A stretch of DNA of 45,078 bases from an uncultured Clostridia bacterium (GCA_947630145.1 CANRGL010000006.1:1-45078); one strand, 5' to 3'. Positions 21,901 through 31,195 are shown, counted from the stretch's first letter. The notes: a model not told the origin generated them from the letters alone. Numbers and translations are program-made.

Positions 21901-23224
21901 TTCCTTGATGTTCTACTACTCCTGAAAGGCTTGTATATTTATTTCCTTCCCTCTCATCACTTTTCGTATACTCAGAATCAACTGTATGTTCAGAATCAGC
22001 ATTTATTCTTTTTTCAACATCACTATCTAAATATACTTGATAATTAAATGAGTTTATAATTTTTATATCAAATGTTTCAGCTCTTTCCATATAATATGTA
22101 TTTCTAGTAGTAGTATCATCGCTAACAAGCTTTTCTTTCATAGGATCTTTTTTGCCTTCTGCAAATCCTGTATCAGTTGAAGTGTCTATATGTTCTATCT
22201 TCTCGACAATAAAATCACGATTATTTAAACTGTTATTACTTATCATAGCATGCCAATCACCATTATTATCTTTATATTCTATTATTACAAAATCATTTAA
22301 AATATCATGTTGTGTGTATTTGTTATATGTTTGATATTCTGTTACTACTTGTCTTTCTTGTAATACATACCAATTTACAACTATATTACTATATGCTTCT
22401 TTAATTATATTGTATGAAAATTCAGGTGTTCTACTAGCATCTTCACCAGTACCAGCGACAATAGATGATGTATTCATAGTAAGTGGTATATACCACGTTT
22501 GTAAGTATGGTAAAGTCATTTGAATAAATTTATCAATTTTTGTATTTTCATCATCTTTAGGAAATTTAAGTCCTAGTTCCTTATCATCTTGTAATTCATC
22601 ATCTTTTGCATCTCTACCAGATGATTCATTATGAGTATATTTTTTCCATTTAATATAATTAAAATTATATTTTTCTGTCATAAGTATATGTTTATATGCT
22701 GGCAATTTATCTTCAATATTTACAATTCTTTTTTCTTTTTCTTCATCATTTAAATCCTTAGTACCTAATTCTTCTTGCATAATCTCTAATGTTTTAGAAT
22801 CTGCATTACTTTGGTTTATAAATTTATCATACATTGCATTTACTTCTGTAATTTTAAGTTTTAACAAACTTTTCTTATCTTTATATAATTCTTCAGTTTC
22901 TTCATCAAGTTCTTCGGATTCAAAATAATCAGAAACACTATTACTAACTACAGTTGTCTCTTCTTTTATTGAACCCATCATAACTAATGCAACTATAATA
23001 ACAATAATAACAATTACAACAAGTACAATAATTTTAATATGAATAGGAAGAACAGACCATATTGCCTTAATTCCTCTACCAATTGCTTCTTTTATATTAT
23101 GAAGAAGTTCTCTTCCCTTTTGTTTTGCAGCATCTTTTATTCCTCCAGAAGGGTTTACATCAGCATCAGTAGAAGGTTCCATATTTAGTTTATTATTACT
23201 TTTATTATTTTGATTATCGTCCAT
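18923..23224 (-). CDS. Giant TM-anchored protein: C39_2-like + YkuD L,D-transpeptidase-like + NlpC/P60-like + SleB/Hydrolase_2-like domains (VirB1/CwlT-like role inferred)
   Basis: TM at about aa 65-85; AVAGCGLCSITAVI...AHYIVLLGYEGGQVVIANS (C39-like); ATPQGLYDLG...AIFLHCGNNATAGCVAVP (YkuD-like); AGLDCSSFVWSMYKTYTG...PGDVIFQDGHVGLYVG (NlpC/P60); DRTLLERIVTREFG...VAQCMRDALVNKI (SleB-like). Confidence 0.85.
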   Translation of the reverse strand: MDDNQNNKSNNKLNMEPSTDADVNPSGGIKDAAKQKGRELLHNIKEAIGRGIKAIWSVLPIHIKIIVLVVIVIIVIIVALVMMGSIKEETTVVSNSVSDYFESEELDEETEELYKDKKSLLKLKITEVNAMYDKFINQSNADSKTLEIMQEELGTKDLNDEEKEKRIVNIEDKLPAYKHILMTEKYNFNYIKWKKYTHNESSGRDAKDDELQDDKELGLKFPKDDENTKIDKFIQMTLPYLQTWYIPLTMNTSSIVAGTGEDASRTPEFSYNIIKEAYSNIVVNWYVLQERQVVTEYQTYNKYTQHDILNDFVIIEYKDNNGDWHAMISNNSLNNRDFIVEKIEHIDTSTDTGFAEGKKDPMKEKLVSDDTTTRNTYYMERAETFDIKIINSFNYQVYLDSDVEKRINADSEHTVDSEYTKSDEREGNKYTSLSGVVEHQGTFANKEAILSYGPIANAKITAGSGTVGERTREYHYKIELPSYITYGNGLTHTVTRIWRDKLSQTGSEKSKYTIDDLVAYNQSDDRKQKVAPTDICGNGYISSSVGGGSGVVNSQAATEIKINGKTYPVYNQNNFGTTMHGGSSIAVAGCGLCSITAVINGITNQRLTPLEVGNRTNWTGAKMIEDYAADLRNVFGIECTSKTWNVRGCSGGPNSVAHNGTTAERQAIKAESKPEIDANLKAGNPVIIQVKGATARPFGTSSAHYIVLLGYEGGQVVIANSVGSGKQTSDLDTILSAMYDDAQTDHGYILVKGKMGSSNSNSNSEATSGSSSSSSSSSSINLSSVKGNQVITVENSGSNATVKCYEKNGSNWEEKISTSGFVGSNGTVNKDDMEEGGRATPQGLYDLGTGFGIKSKPSGVTYEYRNVTNLSNFVDDSNSEYYNQWVEEESNGRWSSAEHLIDYPGSYDYGVVINYNMNPVKKGKGSAIFLHCGNNATAGCVAVPTEKMIEILKWLDKSKSPQILISDSNIELSGNSSNSSSTVCDTADGKYYRDIEKTDGLNRIDFMNSNPEIYKRYIRDGAEYMDYVGYARSKLNLSYWNLKDMFQQVYDEKGTLPWAYGDTLGFENNYLNNKNGIGDASGEGLNAMVEEAISLAKMNNNTGIWHYCWGAAGGEANHTANARFLFSTIDELNNYISIGRSAGLDCSSFVWSMYKTYTGIDIDPLSHGGASIVSSARDYYNNQSLPDAPNVTVKYHSGIDNNIQPGDVIFQDGHVGLYVGKGEGSEFMVVDHGGGGVSGLCGLANNSDWTGPKYWASNPGSWLGYIHYEGIPSLATDGGTGASSGEFLIKPEKGGYTADKNYKGTTYKLSNSDRTLLERIVTREFGNDYDGSVLVAQCMRDALVNKIVSDPQELSINLYQCDIVALPNTITDNAKNAIKYVFDEGGSAIQHRIYVYYDTHDGFRSSWHEQQKFVYESPVPGMSHTVRFFDYNN

Positions 23225-23236
23225 ATATACCTCCTA

Positions 23237-24076
23237 CTATTTTAAATTTATAGTTATTTGTTTCTTTTCATTATCAACTTTTACATTATTAATAATTAAA
23301 CTTTTTACATTTTGTATGTAATCACTTCCTATAGGAAAAAAGAATTCTTTATTAAATGTACTGTTTGGAGGTAATATATCATCTACTGAAGATATAACTG
23401 CAGCTCCCATTTTAATTCTTGTATCATCATCTAATAATAATACTACATTATCAATACTATTAAAATTATATTCTACTGTTTTATCTCCTGTATTTGTAAC
23501 AGTAAGTTTATATGTTAATCCATTTTCCCTAATTGCAGATATTTCTACATCATATTTAACTTCATCAAAAGTATTACTTGAAAAATTTTTATCCCCTACT
23601 GGTAATTTATCTTGTTCAAAAGTTACTGTATAATCATATGGTTTATTCTCTAATACATTTACATATTTTTTATATCCTCCATAAGTCAAATACTCTATTC
23701 TATATATAATAACTCCATTATTTTGTTTTGTTACAGTATTGCCTTCAAATATTGGATTTTTAGATATAAATTTATTAGTATCCATAAATTCTTTAAAATT
23801 ACTTTCATTAAGATTGTTTTCTTGTAAATAACTAGGATCAACTTTTTTAAATAGTTCTGCCGAATTATCAGAATTTAAAAGAAATTTAAGTTTAGACATA
23901 TAAATACTTACACATTTACTTTCACCATCTGTAACAGCTGTATATTTTTTTATTTTTTCTGCTTTTGTACTTCCTTTTGGCCACCAAATAAATAACAAAA
24001 CAATAACAGAAGCAATAGCAAAAACTACTATAAACAAAATAGTATAATTAAAACCTTTTTTATTTACATCTTCCAT
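23237..24076 (-). CDS. Single-TM extracytoplasmic protein, candidate VirB8-like
   Basis: N-terminal TM YTILFIVVFAIASVIVLLFIWW, then an NTF2-length segment, then a beta-rich DUF4352-like tail (NTGDKTVEYNFNSIDNVVLLLDD). Position in T4SS operon. Confidence 0.45.
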   Translation of the reverse strand: MEDVNKKGFNYTILFIVVFAIASVIVLLFIWWPKGSTKAEKIKKYTAVTDGESKCVSIYMSKLKFLLNSDNSAELFKKVDPSYLQENNLNESNFKEFMDTNKFISKNPIFEGNTVTKQNNGVIIYRIEYLTYGGYKKYVNVLENKPYDYTVTFEQDKLPVGDKNFSSNTFDEVKYDVEISAIRENGLTYKLTVTNTGDKTVEYNFNSIDNVVLLLDDDTRIKMGAAVISSVDDILPPNSTFNKEFFFPIGSDYIQNVKSLIINNVKVDNEKKQITINLK

Positions 24077-24090
24077 ATGCTATGCCTCCT

Positions 24091-24669
24091 TTATTCAATA
24101 TAAAATATGCTATAAATACCTTGATCAGCATCTAATATTATACCAATATATGCACTAGATGCCTTGTCCACAGTATTTAGCTCGCAAATATACGCATTTT
24201 CATAATTATTTAATTTATATATCTTTTTTATAATATTCTCAGTATTTAAAACATATCCGTTTTCATTTTTAGTAACCATCTTTGACATCATATTTTTTGA
24301 TATTTCCATATACTTATTTTTTCCAAGAAATTTTTTATAATCACTATCTAATACTTTATAATACTCTTCAAGTGAATATCCAGTATATTTATATTCTATA
24401 AGAGCGCTAGTATCTAATTTTTCAACTGTTTGATATGAATCTAAAAAATCAATTATTATATTATTTAAAGTCCAATACGTATTTCTATCTTTATCTTGTT
24501 TAGATTCAATTATAAAACTATATACATTTTTATTCTTATAATCTATAACTTCATTGCCAAATCTAAGTTTCATTAAAGTACTTGCAATTACTACTAATAA
24601 TATAAGTATTATTAATAAAAAGATTAACTTTTGTTTTGAATTTAATCTTTCAAAATCTACTAATTTCAT
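24091..24669 (-). CDS. Single-TM extracytoplasmic protein, candidate VirB8-like
   Basis: N-terminal TM KQKLIFLLIILILLVVIAST plus ~150-aa domain; position in T4SS operon. Confidence 0.4.
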   Translation of the reverse strand: MKLVDFERLNSKQKLIFLLIILILLVVIASTLMKLRFGNEVIDYKNKNVYSFIIESKQDKDRNTYWTLNNIIIDFLDSYQTVEKLDTSALIEYKYTGYSLEEYYKVLDSDYKKFLGKNKYMEISKNMMSKMVTKNENGYVLNTENIIKKIYKLNNYENAYICELNTVDKASSAYIGIILDADQGIYSIFYIE

Positions 24670-24727
24670 AATATAATACTATATATACTATATTGCCATT
24701 TGCAATATAGTATATATTTCCTCCTTA

Positions 24728-25750
24728 TTAACTATTTTTAAAAGTTTGATCAAGTTTTTGATTAACAGCCTTTATTCTCTTTGCTTGTCTACCTCTATTT
24801 TCATTATTCATTTTTAATCTTTTTTCCATATCTGTTAATTGTTTATCTAAATTATCATTTGTTTTTGATACTGCTCTCATATTAGCTGCTGTATTTGCTA
24901 CAGCTTTAGTTAAGTTTTCACCTACAGCATCTCCTACACCCATTCCATAAGCTGCACCTTTAAACATTTGATCTGTATCTCCCATAGCAAGTCCAGACAT
25001 AGCTCCTGCTGAAAAACCAAACATTCCACCTGCAGTAGCACCCAATGTTTCTACAAGTCCTGATGCCGCATCCGTTAATCCTTTTCTCCTTTTTTCTTTA
25101 GCTTTTGAAATTTCATCATCATACATATCCATTATTTTTAAATATTCATCAAATTGCTTATCATTAGAAAGTCTAGGGTTGTTTTGGGCATTTGGTGTAT
25201 GAGAAGAATTAGAAGGTGCGGGACTTGGAACAGGAGGATTAACCTCAGGTTCTCCTTGATTATCATTTGAATCTGGATTTTGTGGTTGTTGATTATTTAC
25301 TCCACCTGTTGCACCAAAATCAGGTATTCCTCTTCTATTAAGCCTTTGAAATTTATTTGCCTCTGCTTTTTTCTTATCTAAACGTGCTCCAAAAGTGGCA
25401 CTACCTATACCTCCTAACATTTTAGGTACATTATTTAAAACTCTACCAGCAGCTTTTAATGCAAGCCATGAAGCCATCAAACCATGTGGTGGTTTATTCT
25501 GTAAAATTCCACTATCAAGTCCGAATATTCTCTTAGTTATAGCTTCCATTTTTGTTAAGGAAGTAAGTAAAATTATACATAATATTCCTAATGCTGAAAC
25601 TGCATCGGTACTTGCAAATTTTCCTTTTGAAGGCTCTAAAAAAGTTAATATTATACTCATAGCTATAGCTAATAAAAATGCCTGTATAGTTTGTACAAAA
25701 ACTAATGCACATAACTCTTTTAGCCAAACTGTAAAAGTTCCTTTTTGCAT
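24728..25750 (-). CDS. VirB6/TrbL-like protein, C-terminal part
   Basis: FTVWLKELCALVFVQTIQAFLLAIAM...ITKRIFGLDSG matches the second half of Firmicutes TrbL/VirB6 proteins; own RBS ggaggag. Confidence 0.75.
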   Translation of the reverse strand: MQKGTFTVWLKELCALVFVQTIQAFLLAIAMSIILTFLEPSKGKFASTDAVSALGILCIILLTSLTKMEAITKRIFGLDSGILQNKPPHGLMASWLALKAAGRVLNNVPKMLGGIGSATFGARLDKKKAEANKFQRLNRRGIPDFGATGGVNNQQPQNPDSNDNQGEPEVNPPVPSPAPSNSSHTPNAQNNPRLSNDKQFDEYLKIMDMYDDEISKAKEKRRKGLTDAASGLVETLGATAGGMFGFSAGAMSGLAMGDTDQMFKGAAYGMGVGDAVGENLTKAVANTAANMRAVSKTNDNLDKQLTDMEKRLKMNNENRGRQAKRIKAVNQKLDQTFKNS

Positions 25751-25762
25751 TAAAACTCCTCC

Positions 25763-26230
25763 TTATCCTTGCGCTGATTTCAAAAAGAAATCATATATTA
25801 CTACTAACGGTCCAAACATTGATAACATTATAATATAAAATAACCTTTTAACATATGTTAAGAAATATATACAAGATTGAAAAACAAATATTGCATATAA
25901 TAATGCCCCTGTAACAGATATTTTTGATGCTCTCCAACCTGTTATTTCTTCGGTACCATCGTCATTAGTCTTTGTATTATAAGTAAATGCAGCTTTTTTG
26001 AAGAAAGCACCTAAATTAGCAATAAGATCTATAGTATCACCTTTTCCTGAAATTCCTCGTGCAGCACTTATTATATAGCCATCACATTCCAATCTATAGT
26101 TTACAGTTGCATCAATCCACGATTGATCTACTTCCATCAATTGCTCTCTTGTCATATTATAAATTGTTGTCTTTTGCGAATTATAATCCACACCTAAAAT
26201 ACCAAGTATAAGATCAGCTAGTCCGAGCAT
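25763..26230 (-). CDS. VirB6/TrbL-like protein, middle part
   Basis: GALLYAIFVFQSCIYFLTYVKRLFYIIMLSMFGPLVVIYDFF matches the conserved YVKRxxY...MxxPLV segment. Confidence 0.75.
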   Translation of the reverse strand: MLGLADLILGILGVDYNSQKTTIYNMTREQLMEVDQSWIDATVNYRLECDGYIISAARGISGKGDTIDLIANLGAFFKKAAFTYNTKTNDDGTEEITGWRASKISVTGALLYAIFVFQSCIYFLTYVKRLFYIIMLSMFGPLVVIYDFFLKSAQG

Positions 26231-27461
26231 TCCTTAATGCAAAACTAGCTGCCGATGACCAAAAATTAGGACTGATCATAAGATTTATTTTTCTTTCTGG
26301 ATTTTTTTCCAATTCAATTTTTACTTCATCCCCATACATAGCAACATTTGAATTAAAAAGTAACACATCCTTAAGGTCATTTAAAAAGTCATCACTTTGC
26401 ATATATTTTTCTTTGTCAAGCCATAATTTTGTATTAGTTGATTGATAATATCCATTATTTTTTAAATCATTTTCCGCTTGATCAATATTGTCTTTCATCC
26501 CTTTAGCATCAATTACATCCTTTTCTAATCTATACATTCCTATTTTATTGTTTTCAGCTTCTCCTGCCCAAAATCTAGCGAAGTTATCTTGCCACTCATC
26601 ACTACTATCTGATATATACACCATTCTATTATATTGATATGATGAAGAAGACAATAAATTATTTGTTATTCCAATATTATTTTTGAAAAAATTTCTTCTT
26701 TCATCAGTAACATCATTAGCAGTGCTTAGAAAATTCTCTAATCTCTTTTCTGGATCTAAAGCTTGACTTAATGCTTGACTAAAATCAAGATTATCTAATC
26801 CTTTATCCTTAATAGTTTGAATTAAAATTCCACTAGCCATTCTTACTAACTGCTCATTTATCCAAAAAACAAATGCAAGTATATAATGCATACAAAATAA
26901 CATAACAATACACGTTACCCAATTTACTATCGCTTGTTTATACTTTGCTTTTTCACTAGCAATAGAAGATATTGCAAGTCTTATTGCCATTATTCCAATG
27001 GCTACTCCTAAAAAGAGTACTGCCAAAGAAAATATTGTAGAATATACTTGCTTAACAACTTCACCTAAAATAGAAGGTGAAGATAATGAACCAAATAAAG
27101 AGTTAGAGGATGGATTTAAAAAGTTTATATCCAAAAATGCTATTCCATTAAATATTATTCTATCGGCCCAAGGAAATATTTCGTCTCCAGTTAATATTTT
27201 AAATACAGCTCCTACTAACCATTCAACAATTGACGCAACAGCATTAATACAAGATGCTAGTAAATCCAATAAAACATTACTCTTAATTTTTGATTCAAGA
27301 GAATCATTAACAACTCTTGAAGCTTTAGTATAATCAGGATTTGTTGCTGCAAATACATTTGTTAAACTAGTAAAAAGCATAACAATCATAGCCATACATA
27401 TTATAATTTTACATGTTTTTTTCTTCATTTTATCACCTTTTTTAGAATTTATTTTAATCAA
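26214..27461 (-). CDS. VirB6/TrbL-like protein, N-terminal part
   Basis: DRIIFNGIAFLDINFLN...IFSLAVLFLGVAIGIMAIRLAISSIASEKAKYKQAIVNWVTCIVMLFCMHYILAFVFWINEQLV, typical of T4SS VirB6 N-terminal half. Overlaps the next ORF by 17 nt. ATG at 27461 or the internal MKKKTCK (27428). Confidence 0.75.
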   Translation of the reverse strand: MIKINSKKGDKMKKKTCKIIICMAMIVMLFTSLTNVFAATNPDYTKASRVVNDSLESKIKSNVLLDLLASCINAVASIVEWLVGAVFKILTGDEIFPWADRIIFNGIAFLDINFLNPSSNSLFGSLSSPSILGEVVKQVYSTIFSLAVLFLGVAIGIMAIRLAISSIASEKAKYKQAIVNWVTCIVMLFCMHYILAFVFWINEQLVRMASGILIQTIKDKGLDNLDFSQALSQALDPEKRLENFLSTANDVTDERRNFFKNNIGITNNLLSSSSYQYNRMVYISDSSDEWQDNFARFWAGEAENNKIGMYRLEKDVIDAKGMKDNIDQAENDLKNNGYYQSTNTKLWLDKEKYMQSDDFLNDLKDVLLFNSNVAMYGDEVKIELEKNPERKINLMISPNFWSSAASFALRNARTS

Positions 27462-29469
27462 TTCTTTTTTTGTTTAAATTTTCAACCACCTTATTTAGAT
27501 TTGTTTCAACAAATTCAAATTCTCTTTGTGTAGGTTTTATAGCCATAATAGCTGAATCATATCCTATCTTTATTAATCCTTCTCCTCTTTGACAAGTAAG
27601 AAGGAAATTTTCTTCACCTTCACTAAGTTTAAATACTTCTTTTAAATATGATATTTCTGATTTATCTTGTGCTAAGAATAGCTTAGTATCGGCTGATGTT
27701 AAAACGACTTGTACATTTTTGTTTTCATAGAAGTCTTGGAATTTCTGTGATACAACTGTAAGTGAAACATTTCTTTTTCTAGCACGTCTAGACATTGTAT
27801 TTAAGAAATCAACAGCTTCAGGATAAGGTAATAACATCCAAGCCTCATCAATAAGCACTCTTTTACTCTTTGCTCTACTTTTATCTTCACTGTTTTTCTT
27901 AACGTATTTTTCCCATATCCAAGATAGTAATATCTGTTGTGCAAGCGGTCTTGCAAATCTTTCTTCAAGTTCAGATATATTTATATTTATAAATGGACAA
28001 TCTTCTTGTAAATCAAATGTTGATTGACCATCAAAATATGCCATCTGTCCATCAAACTTTTTACAAAACTGTTTCATAACTTTTATTAAATAATCATAAT
28101 GATATTGATAAGTTTCATTCTCATTAGCTTCTGCCTTTTTCTCTAATCTTTCATACCAAGAAGAAACAGTAGGCATATCTTTTCTTTTTTTAGAACTATT
28201 TCCATCTTCCATATCTATTATTGTACCAGTATATAAAGAATTAGGATCACTTGTTATACCTTTATCTGTATATTCTTCAGCTACAATTTCTGCTATTATC
28301 TGTTTTGTAAGCTCATTTACTTCTTCTGATTTTGTAGCACCCCTTGCCATTGTAAGTAAGGCTTGAGTTACGTCTTCTACTTTATTTTCAACATTTAAAA
28401 CATATCTTTCTTTACCTGTTATTTCATCTCTTACAATTTCTGTTTCAATATCAAAAATATTTATTATTGTATCACTCTTAGGACCTATATTTACATTAAT
28501 TCCTCTTAATGCTTCAGCAACTACAACATATTCTCCTTCAGCATCAAGAACTAGATTTTCAACTCCCATAAGAATTGCAGATCTTGCCATTATTGTTTTT
28601 ATTGTAACTGATTTACCAGCACCAGATTTTCCGAATATAATCATGTTATAATTTGTAAGTGTTGAACTAAAGTTATCAAATATTATAGGTAAACCTGTCT
28701 GTTTATTTATTCCAATAGGTACTCCCATATTATGTCCTGCCTCGGCATTAACAAAAGGAAATACTGTCGACATTGATCCTCTATCGAATGTATGCTTTCT
28801 ACTAATTTTATTATTATTTAAAGGTAAATTAGATTGAAAAGCTTCTTCTTGAAGTGCCCATGCAGCTTTTAGTCCTAATAAATTTTTTGAAGCCTCCATT
28901 GCAAGAAGTTCAGACAATTTATCAAGTTCACTTTTGTTATATGCAAATAATGTACAAATAATAGTGGCGTCAAATAATTTGTTATATCCAGCAGCAATCT
29001 GATCTCTTAGTGCTTCTGCCTCTGCTTGTTTAGTTGACAAAACAGATTCCCTATTTATATCTCCTCTATCATGTGCAACATATCTTTCTGATTGTAATTC
29101 TACAATTTGTTTATTTAATTGGTTTTGAGATGTAGTTTCAGATATAGGAGTAATATACACAGAAGCATTTACATCACCAAATTCATATATACCAGATAAG
29201 AAATAAGGGAAAGTAGCTTGTCTTGGAATAGTAGTTAAATAAAAACTTCTTGCAAATCTAGATATTTTAGAAAATATTTCTAAATAATCATAATGAGATG
29301 CATCAACTCCTGAAGGTGCAAGCAGATCCTTTAAAGTAGACTTATTCATTTCTAAACTATTAGGTAAATTATCATTTGATTTTACAAGTTCATCTTGAGG
29401 TTGTTGTTCTACTACTTGACCTTTCTTTAATTTCTTTTTATTTTCTTTCTTTTCTTTGTTTTTTCCCAT
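27454..29469 (-). CDS. virB4: VirB4 family T4SS ATPase
   Basis: 671 aa; Walker A GKSGAGKS, Walker B KRVLIDEAWMLL, SRRARKRNVSLTVVSQ. Confidence 0.95.
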   Translation of the reverse strand: MGKNKEKKENKKKLKKGQVVEQQPQDELVKSNDNLPNSLEMNKSTLKDLLAPSGVDASHYDYLEIFSKISRFARSFYLTTIPRQATFPYFLSGIYEFGDVNASVYITPISETTSQNQLNKQIVELQSERYVAHDRGDINRESVLSTKQAEAEALRDQIAAGYNKLFDATIICTLFAYNKSELDKLSELLAMEASKNLLGLKAAWALQEEAFQSNLPLNNNKISRKHTFDRGSMSTVFPFVNAEAGHNMGVPIGINKQTGLPIIFDNFSSTLTNYNMIIFGKSGAGKSVTIKTIMARSAILMGVENLVLDAEGEYVVVAEALRGINVNIGPKSDTIINIFDIETEIVRDEITGKERYVLNVENKVEDVTQALLTMARGATKSEEVNELTKQIIAEIVAEEYTDKGITSDPNSLYTGTIIDMEDGNSSKKRKDMPTVSSWYERLEKKAEANENETYQYHYDYLIKVMKQFCKKFDGQMAYFDGQSTFDLQEDCPFININISELEERFARPLAQQILLSWIWEKYVKKNSEDKSRAKSKRVLIDEAWMLLPYPEAVDFLNTMSRRARKRNVSLTVVSQKFQDFYENKNVQVVLTSADTKLFLAQDKSEISYLKEVFKLSEGEENFLLTCQRGEGLIKIGYDSAIMAIKPTQREFEFVETNLNKVVENLNKKRID

Positions 29470-29502
29470 ATATCAATTCCTCCATTATATAAACTATAAT
29501 AA

Positions 29503-31194
29503 TTAAACTATAGAATCGTCTTCAGAAGATCCTAATCTATCATCAAAATTTAAATTTTCTCTGTTAGTATTTACTTGATCATTGTTATATTCAAAATTAG
29601 TATTATCTATTTTTACTTTTTGAACTATAGGTTTTTCCTCTTGTTTTTCTATATTAACATCACTAGGTCTATCATCGCTTTGAATAGTAGTATCTTGAGC
29701 TAAATTTATATCAATATTATCTGTATTTGGCTTATCTTCTTGTTTACTAATATTAGTTTCATCAACTTGATTACTTTGAGTAGTTTGATTATTTACTTTG
29801 TCATTAAAATCAGAAGATACATTACCAAAATTATCATCTTTTTTATCAGAAATATTTATATTTTCAGTAACATTATCAACTTTATTATTTAACTCATATT
29901 CATTTGATTTACTAGAATCGTAATTTTGGTTTTCTTGCTCTTTACTTAAATTGTTCTTATTATTATTTGCTGCGTTATTAGCAGGCTCATCACTGCCAAG
30001 TCCTACATCAACTCCCAATGTTTCTGTTAAATCTTTATACTCTACGGCTGCTTTATCTAATATATCTTTTTTTGTTTTTCTAAATTCTTGAATTAATTTT
30101 TCGTTTGCTTTTTCTTTTATATCTATAGGAACATTTTCTCTTCTTACGACTTCACTTGCTTTTTTACTTATTCTTTCTTCAATATCTAATTGCCTTATTC
30201 TAGGAGATATATATTCTCCTTCTTTTATAGTTTCTTTTAAAGTTTCTAATGCTTTTATTTTTGCTTCATTATCAATTTCTTCTTCTAATTTCTTTTGCTT
30301 TTTAAGGAAAATATCTTCACTAGTAGAATATAATCTATAAAATCCTGAATCAAGTGCTTCTTTTACACTCATAAGTCCTTTATCATCTCTGTTATATGCA
30401 GTATATAATACATCAGCTATTTCATTTGAATTTAATATTCTTCCTGCAACTGAACATCCTGCAAGTCCGTTAATAATAGATTGTGCTCTTGTAACAAGCT
30501 CGTTATAACATATATTTCTTACTTCTTCTTTTGAGAATCTATCTAATGAATTTATTTCAGATGAATTGTATGATACTAAAACAAAAAATGTTCTTTGTAA
30601 CAAGCTCTTATTTAAACTTATTCTTTCTACATAATTAACTATATCAGAGGCATATTCATAAACATTTAAAGTTTTATTTCTTTCTTTTTCAATATTTTTA
30701 ATTTGTTCTTTTGTAGAATCAAAAGCTTCATTAATTCTATTATACTCTTGATTTACCTCTTCAAATTCTTCTCTTATTTTATCTATATGGTCTTTATATA
30801 CTTTTATTGTACCTTTTAAATCTAGATTTTGCGCTTGCACATATAATTGAATTGGAGAAGTAAGTGTATTTAAAAAAGTAATAAATCCTTCTTCTACAGC
30901 TAATTGTTCAACATCAGACATAAGATCATAATTTATACCTTTACATTGTACCATCATTGTATACTTAGTACCGTTATTTTGTATAATCATATTATCACTT
31001 ATTTCTTCAAATTCCATAAAATCAAAAATATCTTCTTTTCTCATTTCATGAGATTTTTCTTTTTTATCATCCTTCTTTGTATTAGTCGTATTTTTATCAT
31101 CTAAGCCTTTCTCTTGTTTTTTTGTAATAACAAAAAATACGGCACCAAACACACCTAGTATAACTAACATTACAATTGGTAAACCTATAGACAT
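29503..31194 (-). CDS. TM-anchored VirB4 N-domain-like (TraC-like) protein without ATPase motifs, Asn/Asp-rich tail
   Basis: FDFMEFEEISDNMIIQNNGTKYTMMVQCKGINYDLMSDVEQLAVEEGFITFLNTLTSPIQLYVQ resembles the VirB4/TraC N-terminal domain; no Walker motifs. Confidence 0.6.
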   Translation of the reverse strand: MSIGLPIVMLVILGVFGAVFFVITKKQEKGLDDKNTTNTKKDDKKEKSHEMRKEDIFDFMEFEEISDNMIIQNNGTKYTMMVQCKGINYDLMSDVEQLAVEEGFITFLNTLTSPIQLYVQAQNLDLKGTIKVYKDHIDKIREEFEEVNQEYNRINEAFDSTKEQIKNIEKERNKTLNVYEYASDIVNYVERISLNKSLLQRTFFVLVSYNSSEINSLDRFSKEEVRNICYNELVTRAQSIINGLAGCSVAGRILNSNEIADVLYTAYNRDDKGLMSVKEALDSGFYRLYSTSEDIFLKKQKKLEEEIDNEAKIKALETLKETIKEGEYISPRIRQLDIEERISKKASEVVRRENVPIDIKEKANEKLIQEFRKTKKDILDKAAVEYKDLTETLGVDVGLGSDEPANNAANNNKNNLSKEQENQNYDSSKSNEYELNNKVDNVTENINISDKKDDNFGNVSSDFNDKVNNQTTQSNQVDETNISKQEDKPNTDNIDINLAQDTTIQSDDRPSDVNIEKQEEKPIVQKVKIDNTNFEYNNDQVNTNRENLNFDDRLGSSEDDSIV

Positions 31195-31195
31195 T

